DNA of 64,000 nt from NCBI RefSeq assembly GCF_900099825.1, contig NZ_LT629693.1, positions 4,661,001 through 4,725,000 of the forward strand. The letters run 5' to 3'. Numbering within the stretch: position 1 is the first letter of the stretch; every line of letters starts with the position of its first letter. A program made the translations under genes and the position numbers. The notes beneath the pieces are model-generated. The model worked only from the letters and a program-made list of their open reading frames with translations. It did not search any database and was not told where the DNA came from. Positions 19,434 through 30,075 of the stretch are shown here, piece after piece. Source of the stretch: Bradyrhizobium ottawaense (GTDB lineage: Bacteria; Pseudomonadota; Alphaproteobacteria; Rhizobiales; Xanthobacteraceae).

Positions 19434-20753
19434 ATGCTTACACAGCTTACCCACGATATAGCGAAGATGAGCCGCCGCCGCTGGCTCGCGGCGACCGCCG
19501 GCCTGGTTTTGGGTCTGGCCACATTCACCCATGCGAAAGCCGCCGACGACACCATCAAGGTCGGCGTCCTGCACTCGCTTTCCGGCACCATGGCCATCAG
19601 CGAAACCACGCTGAAGGACACCATCCTCTTCCTGATCGACGAGCAGAACAAGAAGGGCGGCGTACTCGGCAAGAAGCTCGAGGCCGTCGTGGTCGATCCC
19701 GCTTCGAACTGGCCGCTGTTTGCCGAAAAGGCCCGCGAGTTGATCACCAAGGACAAGGTCGCCGTTGTGTTCGGCTGCTGGACTTCGGTGTCGCGCAAGT
19801 CCGTGCTCCCGGTGTTCAAGGAGCTGAACAGCATCCTGTTCTACCCCGTGCAGTACGAGGGTGAAGAGAGCGAGCGCAACGTGTTCTACACCGGAGCGGC
19901 GCCGAACCAGCAGGCGATCCCCGCGGTCGACTACCTGATGAAGGACGAAAAGGTGAAGCGCTGGGTGCTGGCCGGCACCGACTACGTCTATCCGCGCACC
20001 ACCAACAAGATTCTCGAAGCCTACTTGAAGTCGAAGGGCGTCAAGCAGGAAGACATCATGATCAACTACACGCCGTTCGGTCACAGTGACTGGCAGACGA
20101 TCGTGGCCGACATCAAGAAGTTCGGCTCGGCCGGCAAGAAGACCGCCGTGGTCTCCACCATCAACGGCGACGCCAACGTTCCCTTCTACAAGGAACTCGG
20201 CAACCAGGGCATCAAGGCGACCGATATTCCGGTTGTCGCGTTCTCGGTCGGCGAAGAAGAGCTCGCCGGCATCGACACCAAGCCGCTGCTCGGCCATCTC
20301 GCCGCGTGGAACTACTTCGAGTCGATCAAGACGCCCGAGAACGAGAAGTTCATCAAGGCGTGGCAGACCTACACCAAGAACCCGAAGCGCGTGACCAACG
20401 ATCCGATGGAAGCGCACGTCATCGGCTTCGACATGTGGGTCAAGGCGGTCGAGAAGGTGAAGTCGACCGACGCCGACAAGGTGATCGACGCGCTGCCCGG
20501 CATCGAAGCCAAGAACCTGACCGGCGGCACCTCGAAGATGCTGCCGAACCATCACATCACCAAGCCGGTGTTCATTGGCGAAATCAAAGGCAACGGCCAG
20601 TTCGACGTGGTGTGGAAGACCCCGGGCCTGGTGGCCGGCGATGCATGGTCGAAGGAGCTCGACGGCTCCAAGGACCTGATCGGCGACTGGGTTGGCAAGA
20701 AGTGCGGCAACTACAACACCAAGACCAACAAGTGCGGCGGTCAGGGTTCCTGA
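19434..20753 (+). CDS. urtA: UrtA, urea ABC transporter substrate-binding protein
   Basis: Periplasmic urea-binding protein of the branched-chain amino acid-type (HAAT) ABC family. The 439 residues start with a signal peptide containing SRRRWLAA (Tat-like) and cleavage near HAKAAD. The UrtA pattern follows: KVGVLHSLSGTMAISE, GGVLGKKLEAVVVDPASNWPLFA and FYPVQYEGEE, kept below 20 residues here in pieces. ATG at 19434 follows GGGAGA. A start at 19467 is possible but less well supported. Confidence 0.95.
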   Translation: MLTQLTHDIAKMSRRRWLAATAGLVLGLATFTHAKAADDTIKVGVLHSLSGTMAISETTLKDTILFLIDEQNKKGGVLGKKLEAVVVDPASNWPLFAEKARELITKDKVAVVFGCWTSVSRKSVLPVFKELNSILFYPVQYEGEESERNVFYTGAAPNQQAIPAVDYLMKDEKVKRWVLAGTDYVYPRTTNKILEAYLKSKGVKQEDIMINYTPFGHSDWQTIVADIKKFGSAGKKTAVVSTINGDANVPFYKELGNQGIKATDIPVVAFSVGEEELAGIDTKPLLGHLAAWNYFESIKTPENEKFIKAWQTYTKNPKRVTNDPMEAHVIGFDMWVKAVEKVKSTDADKVIDALPGIEAKNLTGGTSKMLPNHHITKPVFIGEIKGNGQFDVVWKTPGLVAGDAWSKELDGSKDLIGDWVGKKCGNYNTKTNKCGGQGS

Positions 20754-20772
20754 TCTCCTGAGCGGACGACAC

Positions 20773-20843
20773 GAAGACTTCCAAGAGCAAGAAGACTTCC
20801 AAGAGACCGAGACCGGAGAGGGCGGCATGCTGCCGCCTTCTCC
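20773..20843 (+). repeat. Short tandem repeat and strong hairpin between urtA and urtB
   Basis: A 15-base unit, GAAGACTTCCAAGAG, occurs at 20773-20787 and 20791-20805 (period 18). It is followed by a 13-bp hairpin with a 3-base loop (20815-20843, core GGCGGCA/TGCCGCC) and no T-run. Hairpins after a binding-protein gene often protect the upstream mRNA and give more SBP than permease; that role is an inference. Confidence 0.65.
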
Positions 20844-20867
20844 CCACACTCCCGCCGGGGTCGTACA

Positions 20868-22481
20868 GTGCTTGGCAATTTCCTCGATCGCCTTCGCGTG
20901 CTTTGCTTCTCGCTGCTGCTGGTCGCGGCTTTCGCCGTGCCGGCTTTTGCCGGTCCGTTCGAGGATGCGGTCACCAAATTCGCCAATGACGATTTTTCCG
21001 ATACCGACGACGCCGTCGGCGCGATCGCGACCTCGGGCAATCCGCTGGCCTTCACCATCATCAGCGCGCTCGGGGACGGCCGGCTTGCGGCCGATCCCGA
21101 TACCAAAAAGGTTTTCGTCACCGGGACCGACGACAAGGTCATCGATGCCGCGACGGGTGCCGCCGTCGACAAGCTGCCGGACAATGCGGCCGCCGTTCGC
21201 CTCAACAACCGCCTGCGCCGCACCGTGGAAGCCGCCCTTGGCGGCCTGACCCTGCTGTCGCCAGATCCTGCCAAGCGGATCGCGGCCGCGCAGTCGGTGT
21301 TCAAGACCCACGACGAGACCATGCTGCCGGTGATCGACGGCGCGCTGGCAAAGGAAACTAACAAGGCGGCGAAGGCCGCCTTTACTGAGGCCCGCGCCGC
21401 CATCCTGCTCTACAAGCCCGATGCCACCGACGTCGAGAAGCTCGAAGCCATCGCCACCGTCAGGGCGCGTGGCGACCAGGAAGCGATGGCGCTGCTCACC
21501 GGGCTCGGCAGCGATCAGCCGCCGGCGATCGCGAACGCCGCGGCAGGTGCTACGGCCGCCATTCAGCGCACGCTGGCGCTGTGGTCCACCGTGCAGAACG
21601 CCTGGTACGGCCTGTCGCTGGGGTCGGTGCTGCTGCTCGCCGCGATCGGCCTTGCCATCACCTTCGGCGTGATGGGCGTCATCAACATGGCGCATGGCGA
21701 GATGGTGATGATCGGCGCCTACACCACCTTCGTGGTGCAGGAAGTCATTCGCACCCGCTATCCCGGCCTGTTCGACTATTCGCTGCTGATCGCGGTGCCG
21801 CTGGCCTTTATCGTCGCCGGCGCGCTCGGCGTCGTGATCGAACGCTGTATCATCCGCTTCCTCTACGGCCGGCCGCTGGAAACGCTGCTGGCGACCTGGG
21901 GCCTGTCGCTGGTGCTGCAGCAGGCGGTGCGCACCGCATTCGGCCCGACCAACCGCGAGGTCGGCAATCCCTCCTGGATGAGCGGTGCGTTCGAACTCGG
22001 CCAGATCACCATCACTTATAACCGGCTCTGGATCCTCTGCTTTACGCTCGCGGTCTTCGCCATCCTGCTCGCGATGCTGCGCTACACCGCGCTTGGCCTC
22101 GAGATGCGCGCCGTCACGCAAAACCGCCGCATGGCGGCGTCGATGGGCATCGCCACCTCGCGTGTCGATGCGCTGACCTTCGGTCTCGGCTCGGGCATCG
22201 CCGGGATCGCCGGTGTGGCGCTGTCGCAGATCGACAATGTCAGTCCCAATCTCGGCCAGAGCTACATCATCGACAGCTTCATGGTGGTGGTGTTCGGCGG
22301 CGTCGGTAATCTCTGGGGCACGCTGGTCGGCGCCTTCACGCTCGGCATCGCCAACAAGTTCCTGGAGCCGGTCGCGGGCGCCGTGCTCGGCAAGATCGCC
22401 ATTCTCGTGCTGATCATCCTGTTCATCCAGAAGCGGCCGCGCGGGCTGTTCGCGCTCAAGGGCCGGGCGGTGGAAGCATGA
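20868..22481 (+). CDS. urtB: UrtB, urea ABC transporter permease
   Basis: Inner-membrane permease of the LivH type. The 537 residues are longer than LivH because UrtB carries an N-terminal signal peptide plus a periplasmic helical region (about 25-235). The permease part follows from about 240 (LAAIGLAITFGVMGVINMAHGEMVMIG shown in pieces: GVMGVINMAHGE; GLEMRAVTQNRRMA; GIAGIAGVALSQ). The start is GTG at 20868. It overlaps urtC by ATGA. Confidence 0.95.
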   Translation: MLGNFLDRLRVLCFSLLLVAAFAVPAFAGPFEDAVTKFANDDFSDTDDAVGAIATSGNPLAFTIISALGDGRLAADPDTKKVFVTGTDDKVIDAATGAAVDKLPDNAAAVRLNNRLRRTVEAALGGLTLLSPDPAKRIAAAQSVFKTHDETMLPVIDGALAKETNKAAKAAFTEARAAILLYKPDATDVEKLEAIATVRARGDQEAMALLTGLGSDQPPAIANAAAGATAAIQRTLALWSTVQNAWYGLSLGSVLLLAAIGLAITFGVMGVINMAHGEMVMIGAYTTFVVQEVIRTRYPGLFDYSLLIAVPLAFIVAGALGVVIERCIIRFLYGRPLETLLATWGLSLVLQQAVRTAFGPTNREVGNPSWMSGAFELGQITITYNRLWILCFTLAVFAILLAMLRYTALGLEMRAVTQNRRMAASMGIATSRVDALTFGLGSGIAGIAGVALSQIDNVSPNLGQSYIIDSFMVVVFGGVGNLWGTLVGAFTLGIANKFLEPVAGAVLGKIAILVLIILFIQKRPRGLFALKGRAVEA

Positions 22482-23647
22482 TGCCGCATGTCCTGACGCG
22501 CTCGCTGGATCGCAGCGCCACGGTCTTCCTGCTCGTGGTCGCAGGCCTCGGCGTGCTGATCCCGCTGTCCAACCTGTTGCTGCCGGCGGGTTCGTTTTTC
22601 CAAGTGCCGACCTATCTGGTCGCGCTGTTCGGTAAATATGTCTGCTACGCCATCCTGGCGCTCTCGATCGACCTGATCTGGGGCTATTGCGGCATTCTCT
22701 CGCTCGGCCACGGCGCCTTCTTCGCGCTCGGCGGCTATGCGATGGGCATGTACCTGATGCGCCAGATCGGCAGCCGCGGCGTCTACGGCAATCCGATCCT
22801 GCCCGACTTCATGGTGTTCCTGAACTATCCAAAACTGCCCTGGTACTGGCACGGCTTCGATATGTTCTGGTTCGCGGCATTGATGGTGCTGCTGGTGCCC
22901 GGGCTGCTGGCATTCTGCTTCGGCTGGCTGGCGTTCCGGTCGCGAGTCACCGGCGTCTATCTTTCCATCATTACGCAAGCGATGACCTACGCGCTGCTGC
23001 TGGCGTTCTTCCGCAACGATTTCGGCTTCGGCGGCAATAACGGCCTGACCGACTTCAAGGACATTCTCGGCTTCAACGTGCAGGCCGACGGCACCCGCGC
23101 GGCGTTGTTCGTGCTGAGTTGTCTGGCGCTGATCATCGGCTTCCTGATCTGCCGCGCGGTCGTGACCTCGAAACTGGGCAAGGTGCTGATCGCGGTCCGC
23201 GATGCCGAATCGCGCACGCGGTTCCTCGGTTATCGCGTCGAATCCTACAAGCTGTTCGTGTTCACGCTGTCGGCCTGCATGGCCGGCGTGGCCGGCGCGC
23301 TCTATGTGCCGCAGGTCGGCATCATCAATCCCGGCGAATTCGCACCGGGCAATTCGATCGAGGCGGTGATCTGGGTCGCGGTCGGCGGCCGCGGCACACT
23401 GATCGGGGCGGCGCTCGGCGCCGTCGTCGTCAACTATGCGAAAACCGTCTTCACGTCGGGCCCGCTGGCGCCGTACTGGCTATTCATGCTGGGCGCGCTG
23501 TTCATCCTGGTGACGCTGCTGCTGCCGAAGGGGATCATCGGCACCTTCAACGCCTGGTGGGAACCGTACAACGCCAAACGAATGTCGGCGGACGCGACAA
23601 GTGCTGCGCGCGAAGACGGCGTCAGCGAACCGAACCCGGCGGAGTGA
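22478..23647 (+). CDS. urtC: UrtC, urea ABC transporter permease
   Basis: Second inner-membrane permease, LivM type, pairing with UrtB. The 389 residues include about ten helices and the LivM pattern (DLIWGYCGILSLGHGAFF in part; NGLTDFKDILGF; GKVLIAVRDAESRTRFLGY; WVAVGGRGTLIGA). The start overlaps the urtB stop (ATGA), so translation is coupled. urtD begins 4 bases after its stop. Confidence 0.95.
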   Translation: MMPHVLTRSLDRSATVFLLVVAGLGVLIPLSNLLLPAGSFFQVPTYLVALFGKYVCYAILALSIDLIWGYCGILSLGHGAFFALGGYAMGMYLMRQIGSRGVYGNPILPDFMVFLNYPKLPWYWHGFDMFWFAALMVLLVPGLLAFCFGWLAFRSRVTGVYLSIITQAMTYALLLAFFRNDFGFGGNNGLTDFKDILGFNVQADGTRAALFVLSCLALIIGFLICRAVVTSKLGKVLIAVRDAESRTRFLGYRVESYKLFVFTLSACMAGVAGALYVPQVGIINPGEFAPGNSIEAVIWVAVGGRGTLIGAALGAVVVNYAKTVFTSGPLAPYWLFMLGALFILVTLLLPKGIIGTFNAWWEPYNAKRMSADATSAAREDGVSEPNPAE

Positions 23648-23651
23648 GCGA

Positions 23652-24416
23652 ATGAGCATCATGGAGGGTGGAAGGACGACGTCCGCGCTGCTCTATCTCG
23701 ACGGCGTGCATGTCTCGTTCGACGGTTTTCACGCCATCAACAACCTGTCGCTGACGCTGCAGCCCGGCGAGATGCGCGCCATCATCGGCCCGAACGGCGC
23801 CGGCAAGACCACGATGATGGACATCATCACCGGCAAGACCAAGCCGGACGAGGGCACGGTGCTGTTCGACGGCATCACCGACCTGACCCGGCTCGACGAA
23901 ACCCGCATCGCCGAACTCGGCATCGGCCGCAAGTTCCAGAAGCCGACGGTGTTCGAGAGCCAGACCATCGAGGACAACCTGCTGCTGGCGCTGAACGTCG
24001 ATCACAGCGTCAAGGGCACGCTGTTCTGGCGCGAGAGCAAGCCGGAAACCGAGCGGATCGAGCGCGTGCTGGAAACCATTCGCCTGAAAGACTCGCGCAA
24101 CCGCCTCGCGGGAAGCCTCTCGCACGGCCAGAAGCAGTGGCTGGAGATCGGCATGTTGCTGGCGCAGGATCCGAAGCTATTGCTGGTCGACGAACCCGTC
24201 GCCGGGATGACCGACGTCGAGACCCACCAGACCGCCGAGCTGCTCAAGGAAATCAACAAGGAAAAGACCATCATGGTGGTCGAGCACGACATGACCTTCG
24301 TGCGTGAGCTCGGCGTCAAGGTGACGTGCCTGCACGAGGGCACGGTATTGGCCGAAGGAACGATCGATCAGGTCTCTACCAACGAGCGTGTCGTCGAAGT
24401 GTATTTGGGGCGCTGA
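23652..24416 (+). CDS. urtD: UrtD, urea ABC transporter ATPase
   Basis: LivG-type cytoplasmic ATPase. The start at 23652 (MSIMEGG) is chosen over the upstream frame, which lies inside urtC. The 254 residues contain Walker A GPNGAGKTT, Q-loop FQKPTVFESQ, the UrtD-type signature LSHGQKQWLEIG, Walker B LLLVDEP and H-loop VEHDM. The histidine-containing signature separates it from LivG. urtE follows after 3 bases. Confidence 0.95.
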   Translation: MSIMEGGRTTSALLYLDGVHVSFDGFHAINNLSLTLQPGEMRAIIGPNGAGKTTMMDIITGKTKPDEGTVLFDGITDLTRLDETRIAELGIGRKFQKPTVFESQTIEDNLLLALNVDHSVKGTLFWRESKPETERIERVLETIRLKDSRNRLAGSLSHGQKQWLEIGMLLAQDPKLLLVDEPVAGMTDVETHQTAELLKEINKEKTIMVVEHDMTFVRELGVKVTCLHEGTVLAEGTIDQVSTNERVVEVYLGR

Positions 24417-24419
24417 TCC

Positions 24420-25115
24420 ATGCTGAAAGTCGACAACATCAATCTCTATTACGGCGCGGCGCAGGCGTTGCGCGGCGTTTCGGTCGCGGCCGAAACCGGC
24501 AAGGTATTGTGCGTGCTCGGCCGCAACGGCGTCGGCAAGACTTCCCTGCTACGCGCGATGGTGGGCCAGTACCCGGTGGCCAGCGGATCGATCACGCTCG
24601 ACGGCAAGGACATCACGACGATGAAGCCGTACGAGCGCGCACGGGCCGGCATCGGCTTCGTGCCGCAGGGCCGCGAGATCTTTCCGCTGCTGACGGTGGA
24701 GGAAAATCTCAAGACCGGCTTCGGCCCGCTCAAGCGCGAGGACCGCAATATCCCCGACGACGTGTTCTCGCTGTTTCCGGTGCTGGATTCGATGCTGGGC
24801 CGACGCGGTGGCGATCTGTCCGGCGGACAACAACAGCAACTGGCGATCGGTCGCGCGCTGGTGATGCGGCCGAAATTGCTGCTGCTCGACGAGCCGACCG
24901 AAGGCATCCAGCCCTCGATCATCAAGGATATCGGCCGCGCCATCTCCTATCTGCGCAGCCTCGGCAACATGGCGATCGTGCTGGTCGAACAATATCTCGA
25001 CTTTGCCTGCGAGCTCGGCGACAATTTCGCGGTCATGGACCGGGGCGCGGTGAAATATGCCTGCGATCGCTCGAACCTCGATCCTGCCGAAATCAGCCGC
25101 CAGATGGCGCTGTGA
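24420..25115 (+). CDS. urtE: UrtE, urea ABC transporter ATPase
   Basis: LivF-type cytoplasmic ATPase that completes UrtABCDE. The 231 residues contain Walker A GRNGVGKTS, signature LSGGQQQQLAIGRAL, Walker B LLLLDEPTEGIQPSI and H-loop VEQYLDFA. Its stop is followed by a repeat array and then ureD, so uptake and hydrolysis genes may share a transcript. Confidence 0.95.
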   Translation: MLKVDNINLYYGAAQALRGVSVAAETGKVLCVLGRNGVGKTSLLRAMVGQYPVASGSITLDGKDITTMKPYERARAGIGFVPQGREIFPLLTVEENLKTGFGPLKREDRNIPDDVFSLFPVLDSMLGRRGGDLSGGQQQQLAIGRALVMRPKLLLLDEPTEGIQPSIIKDIGRAISYLRSLGNMAIVLVEQYLDFACELGDNFAVMDRGAVKYACDRSNLDPAEISRQMAL

Positions 25116-25120
25116 CAATA

Positions 25121-25231
25121 GCGTTTTCAAGCGAAGTGGTTTTCCGGTTCGCGTGAAGAAAACGCGTCAAATATAGAGCGTTTTCAAGCGAAGTGGTTTC
25201 CGGTTCGCGTGAAGAAAATGCGTCAAAAATA
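25121..25231. repeat. Two tandem copies of a palindromic intergenic repeat
   Basis: Copies at 25121-25175 and 25178-25231 (period 57) start GCGTTTTCAAGCGAAGTGG and end near GTGAAGAAAACGCGTC. Each is an inverted repeat (GCGTTTTC with GAAAACGC; AAGCGAA with TTCGCGT). The copies differ at a few bases. A diverged, inverted relative lies at 37313-37384. They fill the urtE-ureD gap. Confidence 0.85.
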
Positions 25232-25248
25232 AAGCCTTGAGGAAGCAG

Positions 25249-26085
25249 ATGCGGACCGACACCACGCACGCGGCGGCAGCGACATTCGCGGCCAACCGGG
25301 CCCAGGGCGCGGTGAAGTTCGGCGTGCACCTGCAGGACGGCGTTACCCGTCGCGGCATCTTGCATGAGTCAGGCTCGCTGCGCGTGCGCTTTCCCTCGCC
25401 GGAGGCCGAGGGGCTGTCGGGTGTGTTCGTCAATACCGCCGGTGGTATCGCCGGCGGCGACCGCTTCGATATCGCTATCACGGCGGGCGAGGGCGCGCGG
25501 CTGACGCTGACGACGGCGGCGGCAGAAAAAGTCTACCGCGCGCCGGGACCTGTTGCGGAGCTCAACATCGCGCTGAAGGCCGAGGCCGGCGCGCATCTCG
25601 CCTGGCTGCCGCAGGAAACCATCCTGTTCGACCGGGCACGGATATCGCGGCGGATTGATCTTGATCTCGCGGAAAGCGCCTCGCTGCTGTTGTGCGAAAT
25701 CGTGGTGTTCGGCCGTTCGGCGATGGGCGAACGGATGCTGCACGGCGAATTCGTCGACCGTTGGCGCCTGCGTCGCGGCGGCAAGCTTGTTTTTGCGGAA
25801 ACCATCCGGCTGGACGGCGAGATCGGCGAGAAGCTGGCGCGGCCGGCGGTTGCCAAAGGCGGCGTCGCCATTGGCACCGCGCTGATCGTGCCGGGTGATG
25901 AGGCCGTGGTGGAGCGGATCCGCGAAGCTTCGGACACGTTCGGCGGCGAAGTCGGAATCTCCGCCTGGAATGGATTTGCAATGGCGCGCTTCTGTGGCCA
26001 AGATGCGGCGCGGCTCCGCGCCGACATGATGGCCGTGCTCGGTCGCGCCAGCGGCGTGGCGCTGCCGCGGCTTTGGCTCAATTAG
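25249..26085 (+). CDS. ureD: UreD, urease accessory protein
   Basis: Scaffold for nickel insertion that binds urease apoprotein and UreF/UreG. The ATG at 25249 follows GAGGAA; a TTG at 25237 is in frame but poorly placed. The 278 residues show the UreD pattern: [55 protein letters not shown] and [12 protein letters not shown]. Repeat elements precede it. Confidence 0.94.
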   Translation: MRTDTTHAAAATFAANRAQGAVKFGVHLQDGVTRRGILHESGSLRVRFPSPEAEGLSGVFVNTAGGIAGGDRFDIAITAGEGARLTLTTAAAEKVYRAPGPVAELNIALKAEAGAHLAWLPQETILFDRARISRRIDLDLAESASLLLCEIVVFGRSAMGERMLHGEFVDRWRLRRGGKLVFAETIRLDGEIGEKLARPAVAKGGVAIGTALIVPGDEAVVERIREASDTFGGEVGISAWNGFAMARFCGQDAARLRADMMAVLGRASGVALPRLWLN

Positions 26086-26126
26086 GACCCGGCTCAACTA
26101 GATCTTCAAACTATCAGAGTGCTCGC

Positions 26127-26429
26127 ATGAACCTGTCTCCCCGCGAAAAGGACAAGCTCTTGATCTCGATGGCGGCCATGGTGGCGCGCCGCAGGCTGGA
26201 GCGCGGCGTCAAGCTCAACCATCCCGAGGCGATCGCCATCATCTCCGATTTCATCGTCGAGGGCGCGCGCGACGGCCGCACCGTCGCCGAACTGATGCAG
26301 GCCGGCGCAGAGGTGATCACCCGCGCGCAGGTGATGGATGGCATCCCCGAAATGATCCACGACATCCAGGTGGAAGCGACGTTTCCGGACGGCACCAAGC
26401 TCGTCACCGTGCATGAGCCGATCAGGTGA
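26127..26429 (+). CDS. ureA: UreA, urease gamma subunit
   Basis: Smallest structural subunit of urease. The 100 residues match the family length and pattern ([57 protein letters not shown]). The start at 26127 is chosen because it matches the conserved N-terminus. It is followed by a palindromic repeat before ureB. Confidence 0.97.
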   Translation: MNLSPREKDKLLISMAAMVARRRLERGVKLNHPEAIAIISDFIVEGARDGRTVAELMQAGAEVITRAQVMDGIPEMIHDIQVEATFPDGTKLVTVHEPIR

Positions 26430-26433
26430 CGCA

Positions 26434-26525
26434 GTCATTCCGGGGCGGCCGGTACGGCCGAACCCGGAATCCAGAAGTGATTATCTCGAACTTCCGGATT
26501 CACGCTTCGCGTGCTCCGGAATGAC
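26434..26525. repeat. Palindromic repeat (GTCATTCCGG family) between ureA and ureB
   Basis: The element runs from GTCATTCCGG at 26434 to CCGGAATGAC ending at 26525 and contains inner arms (TTCCGGATT, CTTCGCG). The same outer ends bound the element at 62551-62631 after cysA. It separates two subunit genes that usually nearly touch. Confidence 0.85.
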
Positions 26526-26541
26526 GGAGGAAAGACAGAAA

Positions 26542-26847
26542 ATGATTCCCGGCGAACTCTTCATCAAGGACGGCGAGATCGAACTCAACGCCGGCCGCAA
26601 GACGGTGACGCTCACGGTCGCCAATACCGGCGACCGCCCGATCCAGGTCGGCTCGCACTATCATTTCTTCGAAACCAATCCGGCGCTGAAATTCGACCGC
26701 AAGAAAGCCCGCGGCATGCGGCTCGACATCGCCGCCGGCACCGCGGTGCGGTTCGAGCCCGGCCAGACCCGCGACGTGCAGCTTGTCGCACTCGCCGGCA
26801 AGCGCGTGATCTACGGTTTTCGTGGCGACGTGCAAGGAAAGCTCTGA
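26542..26847 (+). CDS. ureB: UreB, urease beta subunit
   Basis: Structural beta subunit. The 101 residues show the standard start [16 protein letters not shown], then [19 protein letters not shown] and [14 protein letters not shown] (given in pieces). The ATG at 26542 follows GGAGGAAAGA. An upstream frame from 26413 reads through the repeat element and is ignored. ureC starts 47 bases later. Confidence 0.97.
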   Translation: MIPGELFIKDGEIELNAGRKTVTLTVANTGDRPIQVGSHYHFFETNPALKFDRKKARGMRLDIAAGTAVRFEPGQTRDVQLVALAGKRVIYGFRGDVQGKL

Positions 26848-26894
26848 ACCACAAGCTGTGATCCATTCGGCAATGATGAAGGCTGGAGCCTGAT

Positions 26895-28610
<1,716 letters not shown>

Positions 28611-28659
28611 GGTTTCCCCCGGGCGATCAAAGCCAGAACAAAAGTCCGGGAGAATCTAC

Positions 28660-28959
28660 GTGATCTATGTCGTTGCCACACTGATGATCAAGCCTGAAAC
28701 CCACGCCGAATTCATCGCGGCGGCCACCGCCTGCATCAAGGAAACCCGGAAAGAGCCGGGCAACATCGCCTATGATCTGCACGAGAGCGTCACCGATCAT
28801 TCCAAGATGGTGTTCGTCGAGCAGTGGGAAAATGCCGAGGCACTGGTGCCGCACCGTGCGGCCGAGCACATGAAGGCGTTTGGCCGCGTCGTCGTCAAAT
28901 GCCTCAGCGCGCCGCCGAAGATCGAAGTCATCACGCCCGAAAAAGTCGACGTTCGCTAA
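28660..28959 (+). CDS. ABM-domain small protein 1 (putative quinol monooxygenase)
   Basis: A 99-residue single-domain protein of the antibiotic biosynthesis monooxygenase (ABM) fold, a dimeric ferredoxin-like barrel. Family marks are the opening MIYVVATLMIKPE, KEPGNIAYDLHES and VEQWENAEAL with the HM dyad in AEHMKAFG. GTG at 28660 follows GGGAG. It lies between ureC and ureE. The substrate is unknown; no link to urease is established. Confidence 0.8.
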   Translation: MIYVVATLMIKPETHAEFIAAATACIKETRKEPGNIAYDLHESVTDHSKMVFVEQWENAEALVPHRAAEHMKAFGRVVVKCLSAPPKIEVITPEKVDVR

Positions 28960-28994
28960 GCAAGAAACGCCAAGGAAAAATCAAGGGAGAAACC

Positions 28995-29294
28995 ATGATC
29001 TACGTCATCGCCACCACGCCAATGAAGCCGGAAAACAAGGACGACTTCATCAAGGGGCACAAGGCCTGTATCGCCGAAACGCACAAGGAGAAAGGCTGCA
29101 TCTCCTATGAAGGCCATGTCAGCGTCAACAACCCCAATCTGTATGTGGTGGTAGAGCGCTGGGAGAGCCGCGACGACCTCAACGCGCATGGCAAGGCGCC
29201 GCATATGAAGGTGTGGCGGGAATATTCGTCGCAGATGAAGACGGCGCCGACGGTGATCGAGATCATCAGCGACGGCAAGGTCGAGAAGTTCTAA
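28995..29294 (+). CDS. ABM-domain small protein 2 (paralog of the preceding gene)
   Basis: Also 99 residues and clearly related to the previous gene (opening MIYVIATTPMKPE, KEKGCISYEGHVS, VVERWESRDDL, APHMKVW). ATG at 28995 follows GGGAG, whereas the longer open frame from 28824 has no support. The tandem pair looks like an old duplication, with perhaps 40 percent identity by eye. A homo- or heterodimer is plausible. Confidence 0.8.
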   Translation: MIYVIATTPMKPENKDDFIKGHKACIAETHKEKGCISYEGHVSVNNPNLYVVVERWESRDDLNAHGKAPHMKVWREYSSQMKTAPTVIEIISDGKVEKF

Positions 29295-29315
29295 TGCGCG
29301 CGCTGCTCGGTGGCC

Positions 29316-29410
29316 ACATGGTTCGAGACGCGCGGCGGTGCCGCGCTCCTCACCATGAGGGATTAAGACCTCATCCTGAGGAGGCGAGAAGCGCCGTCTC
29401 GAAGGATGAA
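29316..29410. repeat. Palindromic repeat upstream of ureE
   Basis: Left arm GGTTCGAGACGCGCGGCG (from 29320) pairs imperfectly with GCGCCGTCTCGAAGG (to 29405). Inside, CTCCTCACCATGAGG faces CCTCATCCTGAGGAG around GATTAAGA. It is a long, nested hairpin of a family distinct from the other three in this operon. Confidence 0.8.
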
Positions 29411-29445
29411 GCCACCGAACGGGAAAGTTGCCGAGGTAAACTTAA

Positions 29446-30075
29446 ATGATCCGTGCCACCAAGGTTCAGGGCCAGCATCGCTGGACGCACGCCGCGGCCG
29501 ATACCGTCGTGCTCGATTTCGACGACCGGCACCGGCGGCGGATGGCGATGACGGGCACGCGCGGGCTGGAATTCCTGCTCGATCTGGAAAACGCCGTCGC
29601 ACTGCGCGGCGGCGACGCGCTGGTGCTGGAGGACGGCCGCCTGATCGAGGTGGTCGCCGCTCCCGAGCCGCTGGTCGAAATCCGTGGCGCCGATCCGCTC
29701 CATCTGGTGCGGGTCGCCTGGCATCTCGGCAACCGCCATCTGCCGACCCAGATCATGCCGAAGGGCCTGCGCATCCGCCGCGACCACGTCATCGAGGCGA
29801 TGGTGACCGGACTCGGCGCCCGCATCATCGAGATCGAGGCACCGTTCGATCCCGAAGGCGGCGCTTATGCCGCCGCCCACGCGCATGCCGAGGACCACGC
29901 GCACGATCATGCTTCGCATGATCACGGCGATCATGATCACAGTCATGACCATGACCATGGTGATCATAAGCACGATCACCACGGTGATCACGGTCACCAT
30001 GATGACCACCACCACGACGAGCATTGTGGCCACGATCACCAGCACGATCACTCCCATGCTCATGACCACAAGTGA
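29446..30075 (+). CDS. ureE: UreE, urease nickel metallochaperone with His-rich tail
   Basis: Dimeric nickel carrier for urease maturation. The UreE N-domain ([29 protein letters not shown]) and the metal-binding C-domain ([12 protein letters not shown]) cover residues 1-140. From about 140 to the end at 209 the protein is dominated by His and Asp (repeats such as HDHDHGDH), a nickel-storage tail. The tail's repetitive DNA overlaps the ureF start at 30062-30075. Confidence 0.95.
   Translation: MIRATKVQGQHRWTHAAADTVVLDFDDRHRRRMAMTGTRGLEFLLDLENAVALRGGDALVLEDGRLIEVVAAPEPLVEIRGADPLHLVRVAWHLGNRHLPTQIMPKGLRIRRDHVIEAMVTGLGARIIEIEAPFDPEGGAYAAAHAHAEDHAHDHASHDHGDHDHSHDHDHGDHKHDHHGDHGHHDDHHHDEHCGHDHQHDHSHAHDHK

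Noticed and set aside
19416..22121. 901-codon open frame on the minus strand opposite urtA and urtB
   Set aside because: Shadow of two well-supported transporter genes in high-GC DNA; composition is Arg/His/Gly-rich with no motif.
25121..25231. Riboswitch or attenuator before ureD
   Set aside because: The two units are near-identical and recur elsewhere in the window, so a dispersed repeat explains them better.
29867..30061. Long N-terminal extension of UreF
   Set aside because: Produced by out-of-frame reading of the UreE His-rich tail; composition Thr/Met/Ile-rich and not conserved UreF sequence.
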